A stretch of DNA of 64,000 nt from an uncultured Poribacteria bacterium (lineage in GTDB: Bacteria > Poribacteria > WGA-4E > WGA-3G), in the NCBI GenBank assembly GCA_951813545.1, contig OX638352.1, forward strand, positions 2,620,835-2,684,834, read 5' to 3'. The notes under the pieces were generated by a model that saw only the letters and a program-made list of their open reading frames with translations, was not told the DNA's origin and did not search any database. The translations under genes and the position numbers were made by a program. Below, piece by piece: positions 26,077-34,194 of the stretch; within the stretch, counting starts at the first letter, position 1, and each line of letters opens with the position of its first letter.

Positions 26077-26157
26077 ACCAAGTTGTGAATCATTTTGTTG
26101 TAGCAGGTAAAGATTTGTGAATAACATTTTCACAGTTATACCTTCGAGGGTTTTGCT

Positions 26158-26574
26158 TTAAATAATGATATTGGGTTTCGTCTGCCCGATTTTTAGAATG
26201 TCAAAAACATCGCCATTGACGCGAAACCTCGCAAACAAAGTGATTGTCGCGTTGACCATCTCCAGGCTCTTAGAAACGATAATAGACTTTCGCTTGAAAC
26301 GTCCGAACCAATGCCGCATCTGGCAATTGTTGCGTTCAATGGCGTGTGTCTCTGCTTTCGTCTGAACTAAGAGTTCTGCGGGAATGAGACTTTTATACGG
26401 TTTCCAATCATCAGTGTAGTATATCTTCACCTGCCAGTTCTCCAAACGTTTGAGAAGTTTTTTCAAGGTCGCTTTATCTCTATCACCACATTGCCATGCG
26501 ATGAGTTCTCCGGTATCACGACAAAACGCCTTCCAAACCCAGAGTTTGTTTTTTTTTCTTTCAGATAGTGCCAC
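26158..26574 (-). CDS. insB: IS1-like transposase, InsB part (-1 frame)
   Basis: A 138-codon open frame that supplies the second half of the transposase. It carries YTDDWKPYKSLIPAE (second DDE Asp) and ERNNCQMRHWFGRFKRKS (catalytic Glu region), followed by SKSLEMVNATITLF, closely matching IS1 InsB. It overlaps the InsA-like frame and is in the -1 frame relative to it at an A9C tract (about 26549-26558), so it is probably expressed as a frameshift fusion rather than from the ATG at 26574. Confidence 0.82.
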   Translation of the reverse strand: MALSERKKNKLWVWKAFCRDTGELIAWQCGDRDKATLKKLLKRLENWQVKIYYTDDWKPYKSLIPAELLVQTKAETHAIERNNCQMRHWFGRFKRKSIIVSKSLEMVNATITLFARFRVNGDVFDILKIGQTKPNIII

Positions 26575-26879
26575 ATCTCATCGAGTTCAAGGACGACAGC
26601 GTCAGTCTGGGGTTCCGGAGGATGTGCGTGTTGATTGCTGAAGTTTCGTATCCACTTCAGGAGGGTGCTGGGTGCGGTGTCTAACATTTTTGAAATAGCA
26701 TTCATAGAGAGCCCATGACAGTAGAGAAAGACGGCGAGTGCGCGTTCCACCAGGGGTCTGCCCCGATGTTTGTGGTTTTCTGTCCATTGAGAGTCGCATT
26801 TTTTGCATTTATAGCGTTGTTTTTCGTTGATGTGTCCGTTTTTCACGAAGTCTGTAGATTGACATTTTCGACAGTTCAT
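26463..26879 (-). CDS. insA: IS1-like transposase, InsA part
   Basis: A 138-residue frame with the IS1 InsA zinc finger (CRKCQSTDFVKNGH, YKCKKCDSQW), a helix-turn-helix (AVFLYCHGLSMNAISKML, APSTLLKWIRNF) and the first DDE aspartate in VVLELDEMWHYLKEKK. The frame then runs through GAAAG followed by nine A and a C, the slip site, and ends soon after in a non-conserved tail. The ribosome site AAGAGG and a promoter whose -10 lies in the element's end support expression. Confidence 0.82.
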   Translation of the reverse strand: MNCRKCQSTDFVKNGHINEKQRYKCKKCDSQWTENHKHRGRPLVERALAVFLYCHGLSMNAISKMLDTAPSTLLKWIRNFSNQHAHPPEPQTDAVVLELDEMWHYLKEKKTNSGFGRRFVVIPENSSHGNVVIEIKRP

Positions 26880-26921
26880 AAGAGGCCTCTTGTGAAGTGA
26901 TAATAGATTAGATTTTCACTA

Positions 26922-27000
26922 AGGATACCTTATCTGTTTAGGTCTGTCAAGAAAAATCGGCTCGATTTTTCTTGACAGGTTTTCCGACTTATGTTAGACT
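26922..27000. promoter_or_regulatory. Perfect 16-bp palindrome with divergent -35 boxes
   Basis: CTGTCAAGAAAAATCG (26944-26959) and its exact complement (26963-26978) flank a 3-base loop. Each arm contains a TTGACA facing outward. On the plus strand TTGACA (26972-26977) has TAGACT 17 bp on (26995-27000), towards the RDD gene. On the minus strand TTGACA (26950-26945) has TATCCT 17 bp on (26927-26922), inside the IS end, towards the transposase. The hairpin could also act as a terminator or cruciform. Confidence 0.7.
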
Positions 27001-27037
27001 TTTATCTAACAATTGAGGATGATACCCTAACAGTTAG
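26993..27037. promoter_or_regulatory. GTTAG/CTAAC inverted repeats (putative operator) before the RDD gene
   Basis: GTTAGACTTTTATCTAAC (26993-27010, six-base arms) overlaps the -10 box, and CTAACAGTTAG (27027-27037) lies just downstream. A related GTTAG-N6-CTAAC palindrome stands at the promoter of the orphan gene at 30377. The position over the promoter suggests repressor binding; the regulator is unknown. Confidence 0.5.
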
Positions 27038-27122
27038 AGGGTCCATAGTCGTATCATCATTTTAGGAAAAACCCTCATACCTTCTTGCTATTGATGGTTT
27101 GTCCATTTCAAGCAAACCGGAG

Positions 27123-28622
27123 ATGAACGTGGGTTTAAAATTTAAGTGCCCAAACTGCAATGAAAATATTTATCTTAAGTACCTGACTGTGGGTGACATA
27201 GCGGAATGTAGAAATTGCAGGCAGCGAAATGTTGTACCTGAGACGGCAGCGTCTATTCCTAATGATGAAATCGACCCGTATCAACAAGCACCCGAAACGA
27301 GAACTATCGCAGCCGAAATCCCTCCTACACAAAGCACGCACCCTGTTTCTGATGACAAATCAAGCGAGATGACTCAGACCCCAAAACTCGAAGTTAAATG
27401 GTCTGAGGTTGTTGTTGCTGGTAAAAAATATAGACTTGCCTCCCGACGCAGACGATGGTTAGCAGTACTCGTAAATGATTTGTTATCCCCTTTTTACGCA
27501 GGAGTATTTGTTTCTCGCGCCTTGCTTGAATCTATATTGAGAAGACAAATACCTAATATTGTCGCAGGTTCCATTGGGGTTGCGTTCATATTTATTGCAG
27601 CCACTTTGGATCAGACAGGGATAATTAATTTATCATTTGCCAAAGGTGTGTCCAGTTTTTTCGCCACAATGTGCCTTTTGGCTTTGTTTTTTGGTGGAGG
27701 TATCGGAATTGTGATTTTGTTTGTTCTTACAATCACCAACTTCTTTCCTTCATTTTTTATCGCACTTTGTTTATTTGGCTGGTTTTTCGGCGGTGATGGA
27801 GCACTTAAAGGACAAGGTTGGTCAAAAAGAACGTTTAAAATCAGGGTTATTCATTCACGCACCGGAGAACCGTGTACATTTTGGCAATCTTTTCTTCGTA
27901 GATTGTTAATCTATTTGCCTTTGATTGGAATGATTGATGTATTTTTTGCACTTGACAAAAAGAAACAGAGGCTTGGAGACAAATTAGCTAAGACAATTGT
28001 TGTAAATCAAGAAAAAGATGAAATAGTTGGACGTGACAGACCTGCTTCCAAAACTATAACTATTTTCTTACTGCTACTTGTGTTGACTTATGGATCAAGT
28101 TTAATTCAAGGTCAAATAAACCCAACGTCATTCTTTCCAACTCAAAATGAATCATTACCGAAATTTGTTAAATCGACTGACGGACGCTATCAGGTAACTG
28201 TACCGGACAATTGGATAGAGTTACCGGAATTGCATGATGAAGCTTCTATAATGGTTGGGTCCAGATGGAACGAACTTTACTTAATTGTACACGTAGAAAA
28301 AAAAGACGATCTTGATGATATAAACCTTGAGGATTATTCTCAGTTAACGAGGGGATTCATCATATCTACATTAGAATCAGAGGAACCGTCTCAACTGTTA
28401 GAAGTATCAGGACCTATTGAGTTGTCAATTTTGGGTAATAAGGCTATTCAATATGAGATTCGCGGCACATTAGAGGGTTTAGGCATTGTATACCTTCATT
28501 CAAGTGCTGAAAATAGTCAGAATTTTTTTCAAATTATCGGCTACACGTCGATATCAAACTTCTCAAATGAAAATAAAGTAATTCTTCAGGAAGCTATCCA
28601 GAGTCTACAAAGTATTCCATAG
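27123..28622 (+). CDS. Zinc-ribbon, RDD-domain membrane protein with C-terminal PsbP/DUF1795-like domain
   Basis: About 499 residues. The N-terminus is a zinc ribbon (FKCPNCNENI, AECRNCRQRN). Next comes a linker, then an RDD membrane domain with RRRRWLAVLVNDL, several hydrophobic helices, and the signature GWSKRTFKIRVIHSRTGEPC with LGDKLAKTIVV. After one more membrane helix the C-terminal 170 residues (YQVTVPDNWIELP) look like a PsbP/DUF1795 extracytoplasmic domain. The start is uncertain: ATG 27123 sits right behind CCGGAG, and a TTG at 27099 is also in frame. Function is not known; RDD proteins are often membrane transporters or quality-control factors. Confidence 0.72.
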   Translation: MNVGLKFKCPNCNENIYLKYLTVGDIAECRNCRQRNVVPETAASIPNDEIDPYQQAPETRTIAAEIPPTQSTHPVSDDKSSEMTQTPKLEVKWSEVVVAGKKYRLASRRRRWLAVLVNDLLSPFYAGVFVSRALLESILRRQIPNIVAGSIGVAFIFIAATLDQTGIINLSFAKGVSSFFATMCLLALFFGGGIGIVILFVLTITNFFPSFFIALCLFGWFFGGDGALKGQGWSKRTFKIRVIHSRTGEPCTFWQSFLRRLLIYLPLIGMIDVFFALDKKKQRLGDKLAKTIVVNQEKDEIVGRDRPASKTITIFLLLLVLTYGSSLIQGQINPTSFFPTQNESLPKFVKSTDGRYQVTVPDNWIELPELHDEASIMVGSRWNELYLIVHVEKKDDLDDINLEDYSQLTRGFIISTLESEEPSQLLEVSGPIELSILGNKAIQYEIRGTLEGLGIVYLHSSAENSQNFFQIIGYTSISNFSNENKVILQEAIQSLQSIP

Positions 28623-28669
28623 AACGACGAAAGGTGTATGTAGCATAAACCTAACTACAATGCGGTTTA

Positions 28670-30055
28670 TCACAGTGTATGAATCGCCCTACCGTACGCT
28701 GCTTCAGCGGACTCCATCACCATTTCTGAAAGCGTTGGATGTGCGTGAACAGTATGTGCTATATCTTCAGCGGAAGCCCCTAAACGCACTGCGACTGCTG
28801 CTTCATGAATGAGCGTTGATGCCTGCGCACCCACGATGTGAACTCCCAGAATATCCCCACTCTCGACATCGGAAACGGTTTTAACAAACCCATCTGTCTC
28901 ACCCAATCCCAACGCCTTCCCGTTTGCAGCGTACGGGAATCGTCCTATCTTTACCTCGTAGCCTTCATCTGTTGCTTCTTTTTCTGTCATGCCGACATGC
29001 CCAATTTCGGGTAAAGTAAAAACACACCACGGAACAACCTGATAATCCATCTCAACACGGTCACCGAGGCAGTTCTGTGCCGCAATTTTCCCCTCTGCGG
29101 ATGCGACATGTGCCAACAGGTACCGACTCGCGACATCTCCAACCGCGTAGATACTCGGAAGGTTCGTCTGCATCTGTGCGTCCACAACGATTTTTCCACC
29201 ATTGGTATGAACACCAACCTTTTCCAATCCTATGTTCTCTGTATTGTAGCGTCTCCCAATTGAGATGAGCATCTTTTCTGCGGAGAGTTCTTCACCAGAT
29301 TCAAGCACCGCAGTGACATCTGCTTCCGATTTTTTGACGTGGGTAAGTTTCGCACCAGTGTGGATGGTGATGCCTTTTCGCTTCATAAAAAGTTGGATAT
29401 GGCGAATAACCTGAACATCTTCAGTCGCCAAAATTGTGGGGAGGAGTTCCAGCACGGTCACCTGACATCCGAGTGCACTGAAGATGGAAGCGAACTCACA
29501 ACCTGAAACGCCACCGCCAACAATCAAAAGACTTTCAGGAAGTTCTGTAAGGTTGAGAATCCCTGTCGTCGTCAAAATCTGTTCTTCATCAATTTCAAAG
29601 ATGGGTGGCTCCGCAGGTTCAGAACCTGTAGCAATAATAACATTTTTCGCGTGCAGTTGCTCGGTTGTCCCATCAGATTTGCTGACGACAATAGTATTTT
29701 TGTCAGTAAGTGTCGCTGTTCCATTGTGGGTATCAACCCCGTTCGCCTTCAGTAGTTGTGCGATGCCTCCTGTGAGTTGTTTGATGACTGAGGTTTTGTG
29801 ATCTAATACCTGCGCGTAGTCAATTGTTGCTTCACCACCGATATGTATACCGAAGGCAGATGCTTCCTGAACCTGTGTTGCAAGGTTGGCAACCGCAAAA
29901 AGCGTTTTTGTTGGGATACACCCGCGATTCAGACAGGTCCCGCCCCACTCCCCTTTTTCTATCAAGCAAACGCTGCCACCGAGTTGTGCCGCTTTAATAG
30001 CTGCGACGTATCCCCCTGGTCCCCCGCCGATAATTCCGACATCGTATGTAGACAT
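28670..30055 (-). CDS. lpdA: Dihydrolipoyl dehydrogenase
   Basis: A 461-residue flavoprotein disulfide reductase. It has FAD-binding GIIGGGPGGYVAAIKAAQLG, the redox-active disulfide WGGTCLNRGCIPTK, NAD-binding LLIVGGGVSGCEFASIFSALG, the second FAD motif YAVGDVAS, and the C-terminal HAHPTLSEMVMESAE with the His-Glu pair. This is the E3 subunit of 2-oxo-acid dehydrogenase and glycine-cleavage complexes. The start is MSTYDVG at 30055 with AGGAG upstream, not the longer open frame. No E1/E2 genes are nearby, so it is a stand-alone copy. Confidence 0.93.
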   Translation of the reverse strand: MSTYDVGIIGGGPGGYVAAIKAAQLGGSVCLIEKGEWGGTCLNRGCIPTKTLFAVANLATQVQEASAFGIHIGGEATIDYAQVLDHKTSVIKQLTGGIAQLLKANGVDTHNGTATLTDKNTIVVSKSDGTTEQLHAKNVIIATGSEPAEPPIFEIDEEQILTTTGILNLTELPESLLIVGGGVSGCEFASIFSALGCQVTVLELLPTILATEDVQVIRHIQLFMKRKGITIHTGAKLTHVKKSEADVTAVLESGEELSAEKMLISIGRRYNTENIGLEKVGVHTNGGKIVVDAQMQTNLPSIYAVGDVASRYLLAHVASAEGKIAAQNCLGDRVEMDYQVVPWCVFTLPEIGHVGMTEKEATDEGYEVKIGRFPYAANGKALGLGETDGFVKTVSDVESGDILGVHIVGAQASTLIHEAAVAVRLGASAEDIAHTVHAHPTLSEMVMESAEAAYGRAIHTL

Positions 30056-30084
30056 AAGTACTCCTGTTTTGTTGAATGAATAGA

Positions 30085-30113
30085 ATTTTATCACAAAGAT
30101 TGGTGGTTGTCAA
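30085..30113 (-). promoter_or_regulatory. Sigma-70-type promoter for lpdA
   Basis: On the minus strand TTGACA (30113-30108), a 17-bp spacer and TAAAAT (30090-30085) lie about 30 bp ahead of the lpdA start codon. Confidence 0.7.
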
Positions 30114-30164
30114 AGGGCGTGTGGAATTTTTGATATTCAACGTTCTGTTTCCACTGTAGGAAGG

Positions 30165-30270
30165 GTTTGTAACCCCGATTTTAGAACTGCATCTAAGCCC
30201 AGTGGGGCGGCAGGTGTATAGCCGCGCAATGCTCCCCATCACTTAGCCCCATCGAGGCGATATGTATAAA
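30165..30270. repeat. Variable-stem hairpin repeats, copies 1-2
   Basis: Two neighbouring short units: AGCCCAGTGGGGCGGCAGG followed by TGTATAG, and AGCCCCATCGAGGCGATA followed by TGTATAAA. Each has a GC-rich, partly self-complementary core and a TGTATA tail. They match units at 32075-32345 in design while the stem bases differ. Confidence 0.5.
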
Positions 30271-30279
30271 CCCCTTCCA

Positions 30280-30308
30280 TTGACAAACCTGAAATTATGT
30301 GATATACT
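30280..30308 (+). promoter_or_regulatory. Strong sigma-70-type promoter for the orphan gene at 30377
   Basis: TTGACA (30280-30285), a 17-bp spacer and TATACT (30303-30308) give an almost consensus promoter, about 70 bp ahead of the start codon. Confidence 0.75.
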
Positions 30309-30320
30309 ATTTTTACATAA

Positions 30321-30356
30321 GTTAGCATATACTAACATACATTTTCGCTAATTAGC
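30321..30356. promoter_or_regulatory. Palindromic operator-like sites in the orphan gene leader
   Basis: GTTAGCATATACTAAC (30321-30336) and the perfect palindrome GCTAATTAGC (30347-30356) lie just downstream of the predicted transcription start. Two palindromes at this position suggest tight repression. The first resembles the site at 26993-27010 in front of the RDD gene. Confidence 0.5.
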
Positions 30357-30376
30357 AACAAGAGGTAAATGAAATT

Positions 30377-32068
30377 ATGACCATTGAATCGGACCGGGAG
30401 CAGTTATCACAAGCACATAATTTGGAATGGGTTGGACAGAAATTGAAAGCGACTGAAATGGTGACCGTGTACCGGTGGAACTCGGAAGACGTTAGAGGCG
30501 ACTACTTTATTCTTGGTGGGTTGATTCCGCCCAAGTTGGTAGAAGAAATCCTTTCTGGAGAACATATTTCTTCTGTAATAGAGAACGTGTGGCCAGAACT
30601 CACGGCTTACCGTCTTGATCGAGAAAGTCCAGTTAAATACTTTCGCTGGGGTGTTGATGAAGATATGTATGGATCAGAGCCGCTTGTCATCGGTCGTCAG
30701 TTTAGTAAAATGAAGGAGAATTATATTGAAATTTCTGAGGAATTTCGTCTTTTCCATAACCTGTATCACGATAGGGCAACGGATACATATATCAAGATTG
30801 ATGAGGCTGGGAATGAAATAACAGTTGTTGTTGCTAAATCTAACGAGGTTCAGATAAGACTCAAGGAGATTCAGCAGTTCCTTGCTATCAAAGAGATGTA
30901 TCTGTCAATATTATTTGAATTCAATGAGTATTCCAGATATACCCTTGACGAACTCGGACTCAACGACGTTGAGCCTGAATTCAAGCGCGATGGTTTGATA
31001 TGCTGGAAACGCGGTTATTCTGGTGAAACTAACCGTTATCGCGAAGGATTCTGCTCGGGTAGCTGGTTAAGGGGAAGAAAACTTATCAAACCTTTTCCGA
31101 AGTCTAAGAGCGGTTTCGGGGATTTCGCTGAGGAACCGGAGTATGTTGAATTCATAGTTGATGTTGATGAGAGCGGGGATGAGGTTTGCCACACATGCAA
31201 TCCATATAAATTAGGTGATTACCCGGGTGAAAATTCAGATGCTGCTTCAAAATACACCGTTGTTCATTTTCACAAGCAGGTCTTAGATAAGTACTACAAC
31301 GAACCCAATAAATACACCGTTGAGGATTCAATAGTGCGTTGTGCCTCATTGTGGAGTATGCAGATTGACAACCACGACCCTGACAAAGTTTGTGTGTTCT
31401 TAGATCATCTTGGGATACATCTGCCTTACGCAGAACAATTACATTGGCGGACCCATAACATTCCACCAGAAGGGGGTATGAGTGAAACCTTTTATAGGCG
31501 GATGGTTCGGGGAGAGTGGGCAAGTTCAGATCAACCAGATATTTTGTTCAAGCAAAGTTATGAACAGTTGCAAAAGGCATGTGGTGAACGTCTCGATTGG
31601 CAACTGTTAAAGCCTCTGGGCTCTGAAGATGAGTACCGCCTCAAACGCTTAAGGATCCCGGTTAGTGATGAACAGTGTGATTTTGATGACTTAGTTCAGG
31701 ATCTTCAAACGATATTAATTGAATCAATAAATGTAAAAGAACTAAAGCAACTTTTGCCTGAAGCAGAGAGGGTGAATCTTAAGGATAAACGAAGCATTGG
31801 AATTCTTGGGGAAATCCTTAATTTCCATTCAGTTGAAGATGCCGATCACCGAGTCTCTTTTTTTCAAAAACTTCAGACCTTGCGATCCAAAGGTAGTGGC
31901 CATCGAAAAGGTAGCGACTATCAAAAAATCGCTAATTACTTTGGAGTTGATAGTCTGGGACAGCAAGAAGCATTCGTCGGAATTCTCAAACAGGCTTTAG
32001 ATACTGTTGATTTCCTCATTTCTGTCGTGCGTAGTGGAAAACTTAGGAATAAAAAGGATAGGAGTTGA
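30377..32068 (+). CDS. Orphan protein with HEPN-like C-terminal segment
   Basis: A 563-residue soluble protein with no signal peptide or membrane helix. I do not recognise the N-terminal 440 residues; they are rich in aromatic and acidic residues and contain a lone CHTCNPYK motif near residue 275. Residues about 450-555 are helical, and the sequence LQTLRSKGSGHRKGSDYQK has an R-x5-H arrangement followed by a helix (ALDTVDFLISVV), reminiscent of HEPN ribonuclease domains. It is monocistronic under a strong, palindrome-flanked promoter. A toxin or defence role is possible but is only an inference from this weak motif match. Lower-GC flanks and neighbouring IS suggest accessory DNA. Confidence 0.7.
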   Translation: MTIESDREQLSQAHNLEWVGQKLKATEMVTVYRWNSEDVRGDYFILGGLIPPKLVEEILSGEHISSVIENVWPELTAYRLDRESPVKYFRWGVDEDMYGSEPLVIGRQFSKMKENYIEISEEFRLFHNLYHDRATDTYIKIDEAGNEITVVVAKSNEVQIRLKEIQQFLAIKEMYLSILFEFNEYSRYTLDELGLNDVEPEFKRDGLICWKRGYSGETNRYREGFCSGSWLRGRKLIKPFPKSKSGFGDFAEEPEYVEFIVDVDESGDEVCHTCNPYKLGDYPGENSDAASKYTVVHFHKQVLDKYYNEPNKYTVEDSIVRCASLWSMQIDNHDPDKVCVFLDHLGIHLPYAEQLHWRTHNIPPEGGMSETFYRRMVRGEWASSDQPDILFKQSYEQLQKACGERLDWQLLKPLGSEDEYRLKRLRIPVSDEQCDFDDLVQDLQTILIESINVKELKQLLPEAERVNLKDKRSIGILGEILNFHSVEDADHRVSFFQKLQTLRSKGSGHRKGSDYQKIANYFGVDSLGQQEAFVGILKQALDTVDFLISVVRSGKLRNKKDRS

Positions 32069-32479
32069 AAAGCATCTTGTAGCCATACCGCTCTGCTGGA
32101 GCAGGAATTTCGATTTTGTGTATCCTATAGACATATTGCTCCACTGGAGCGGAAGAGTATACATTGAAAAAGGCTTAAAATCCGCGTCAATCCGTGTCAT
32201 CCGCGTCAATCCGCGATTCAGACAAGAAACACCTACATTCCTCCATTAGATTCTGGCTCTTCTTATACACATACCGCCCCTACGGGGCTTATTTCGTTGC
32301 CAGCAATGTTTTCTATACATATACCGTCCCTACGGGACTAAAGAGCATACATTGAAAAAGGCTTAAAATCCGCGAAATCTGTGTAATCCGCGATAATCCG
32401 CGATTCAGAGAGAAAAAGGATAACGTCCCTCAATCCTAATGCTTGACGAAATATTTACACCCTCGCATTGGTGCTAAAT
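32069..32479. repeat. Cluster of dispersed repeats between orphan gene and ggt
   Basis: Two kinds alternate. Hairpin units: CATACCGCTCTGCTGGAGCA (about 32083), CATATTGCTCCACTGGAGCG (about 32132), CATACCGCCCCTACGGGGCT (about 32270) and CATATACCGTCCCTACGGGA (about 32318), where stem bases change but stay complementary. Second, two copies of an element starting GCATACATTGAAAAAGGCTT (GTATAC in the first; about 32156 and 32345) and followed by repeats of AATCCGCG and ATTCAGA. The right copy continues into the sequence shared with 12020-12118. No gene fits in this stretch. Confidence 0.8.
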
Positions 32480-32508
32480 TTGACAAAAACCCCGCGGTGT
32501 GCTATAGT
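32480..32508 (+). promoter_or_regulatory. Sigma-70-type promoter for ggt
   Basis: TTGACA (32480-32485), a 17-bp spacer and TATAGT (32503-32508) lie 30 bp before the start codon, at the right edge of the dispersed repeat. Confidence 0.72.
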
Positions 32509-32537
32509 GGTATCAGTCTGTACATAGGAGAAAGAGA

Positions 32538-34148
32538 ATGTTTGACGGGTACTACCCAAACCAATTTGGACCTGGACGTTCCGCTGTCATCTGCCAACAC
32601 GGAGCAGTTGCAACGAGCCAACCGCTCGCGGCACAAGGCGGATTACAGATTCTACGCGAGGGTGGAAACGCTATTGACGCAGCAGTCGCTATGGCGGCAA
32701 TACTCAACGTCGTTGAGCCGATGTCAACCGGTATTGGCGGAGATGCCTTCATGCTGGTTTACCAACCCAAGGACGGCGTTCTTCGCGGCTTAAACGCAAG
32801 CGGCAGGGCACCCTACGCAGCAGAACCGGAATTCTTTACCAAGCAAGGGTTAACCAGTATCCCTTCTTTCGGGAGTATGTACCCGGTTACGGTCCCGGGC
32901 ACAATTGATGGCTGGTCAACACTTCTTGAGGAATGTGGAACTATGCCATTAGGAGAGGTGCTTCAACCTGCTATTGATTACGCCGAGAAAGGATTTCCTG
33001 TCAGTCCACAGATTGGTCTCGCTTGGCAAGAAAGCGCGGCGATGTTGGCACAGCATCCTGATACGGCGCGGACATACCTCAAAAATGGAAGGGCACCAGC
33101 ACCCGGGGAAATCTTTCATCAACCGAATCTCGCACGGACTTTCCGACTAATTGCAGAGGGTGGTCGAGATGCCTTCTATCACGGTGAGATTGCTGATAAA
33201 ATTGTGAGGTTCTCCGATGAAAATGGAGGGCTGTTTACAAAGCAAGACTTCGCTGAACACAGGTCGGATTGGGTCGAACCGATTTCTACTAATTATCGAG
33301 GCTACGATGTTTATGAGATTCCACCAAATGGACAGGGTATCGCTGCGCTACTCGCGCTGAATATCGTTGAAGGATTTGAACTCGGAACGATGGGACATAA
33401 CAGTCCTGAACATCTGCACTACGCAATTGAGGCAATGAAGTTAGGATTTTCGGATCTCTACAAATACGTGACAGATCCAACGTTTGTAGATGTGCCAGTA
33501 ACGGGTCTACTCTCCAGCGATTATACAGAAAGTCAGCGCGGGCGCATCTTACCCGAACGAGCGAACATGACACCAACTCCGGGTGTTCCGTCAATGGGAA
33601 GTGATACGGTGTATCTCTGTGCAGTTGACAGTGATCGAAACGTTGTCTCCTTCATCAACAGCATCTTCGCTGGTTTTGGTTCAGGCTTAGTTGCTGGTGA
33701 TACAGGTATCATGTTACAGAATCGGGGTGCAGGTTTTTCACTGAACCCCAATCATGCAAATTGTATCGCGCCACATAAACGAACACTACACACGATTATC
33801 CCCGGTATGATCGGGCGAAACGGAGTGCCTTTAGTTACCTTCGGGGTCATGGGAGGTCAAATGCAAACACAAGGACACCTTCAATTCGTGTGCAATCTCG
33901 TAGACTTCAATATGGACGTGCAAAATGCATTGGATGCCCCCCGATTTCGAGTCATGGATGACTCGCGGATTATGCTGGAGACGGGCATTCCAATGAATGT
34001 ACAAGCCACGTTGGCACAGAAAGGACATCATATTATCCCGGGGAACACTTTTTTTGGCGGTGGACAAGCAATCTTCATCAATCCATCCTTTGACACGCTT
34101 GTCGCAGGTTCAGATCCCAGACGGGATGGGTGTGCAGTAGGCTATTGA
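32538..34148 (+). CDS. ggt: Gamma-glutamyltranspeptidase family hydrolase
   Basis: A 536-residue Ntn-hydrolase precursor. N-terminal ATSQPLAAQGGLQILREGGN and AVAMAAILNVVEPMSTGIGG are typical of GGT large subunits. The self-cleavage site and catalytic nucleophile is the Thr in MGSDTVYLCAVD (about residue 357), and SIFAGFGSG and GVMGGQMQTQGHLQFVCNL follow in the small subunit. Unlike classical periplasmic GGT there is no signal peptide, and the usual TTH is DTVY, so it belongs to the cytosolic GGT/acylase-like branch (cephalosporin-acylase or hydrolytic GGT type). The substrate is open. Confidence 0.87.
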   Translation: MFDGYYPNQFGPGRSAVICQHGAVATSQPLAAQGGLQILREGGNAIDAAVAMAAILNVVEPMSTGIGGDAFMLVYQPKDGVLRGLNASGRAPYAAEPEFFTKQGLTSIPSFGSMYPVTVPGTIDGWSTLLEECGTMPLGEVLQPAIDYAEKGFPVSPQIGLAWQESAAMLAQHPDTARTYLKNGRAPAPGEIFHQPNLARTFRLIAEGGRDAFYHGEIADKIVRFSDENGGLFTKQDFAEHRSDWVEPISTNYRGYDVYEIPPNGQGIAALLALNIVEGFELGTMGHNSPEHLHYAIEAMKLGFSDLYKYVTDPTFVDVPVTGLLSSDYTESQRGRILPERANMTPTPGVPSMGSDTVYLCAVDSDRNVVSFINSIFAGFGSGLVAGDTGIMLQNRGAGFSLNPNHANCIAPHKRTLHTIIPGMIGRNGVPLVTFGVMGGQMQTQGHLQFVCNLVDFNMDVQNALDAPRFRVMDDSRIMLETGIPMNVQATLAQKGHHIIPGNTFFGGGQAIFINPSFDTLVAGSDPRRDGCAVGY

Positions 34149-34165
34149 GGAGAAAGGGAATTTTC

Positions 34166-34194
34166 TTGACTTTTGGTTTAGATTAAAGTATAAT
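34166..34194 (+). promoter_or_regulatory. Strong promoter far upstream of gltB
   Basis: TTGACT (34166-34171), a 17-bp spacer and a perfect TATAAT (34189-34194). The predicted transcript starts near 34201, leaving about 370 nt before the gltB start codon. Confidence 0.75.

Larger units (their letters stand above)
26106..26929 (-). mobile_element. IS1-family-like insertion sequence
   Basis: About 824 bp with two overlapping transposase frames and imperfect terminal repeats: GGTAAAG-ATTTGTGAA at the left (26106) and, on the other strand, GGTATCC-TTAGTGAA at the right (26929). Size and the roughly 50-bp distance from each end to the coding frame suit IS1. No clear 8-9 bp target duplication was found on the two flanks (TTGTTGTAGCA and TTATCTGTTTA), so the insertion is old or the ends are slightly off. 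Confidence 0.72.

Noticed and set aside
26098..26942. 8-9 bp target duplication around the IS1-like element
   Set aside because: The flanks TTGTTGTAGCA and TTATCTGTTTA do not share a convincing direct repeat.
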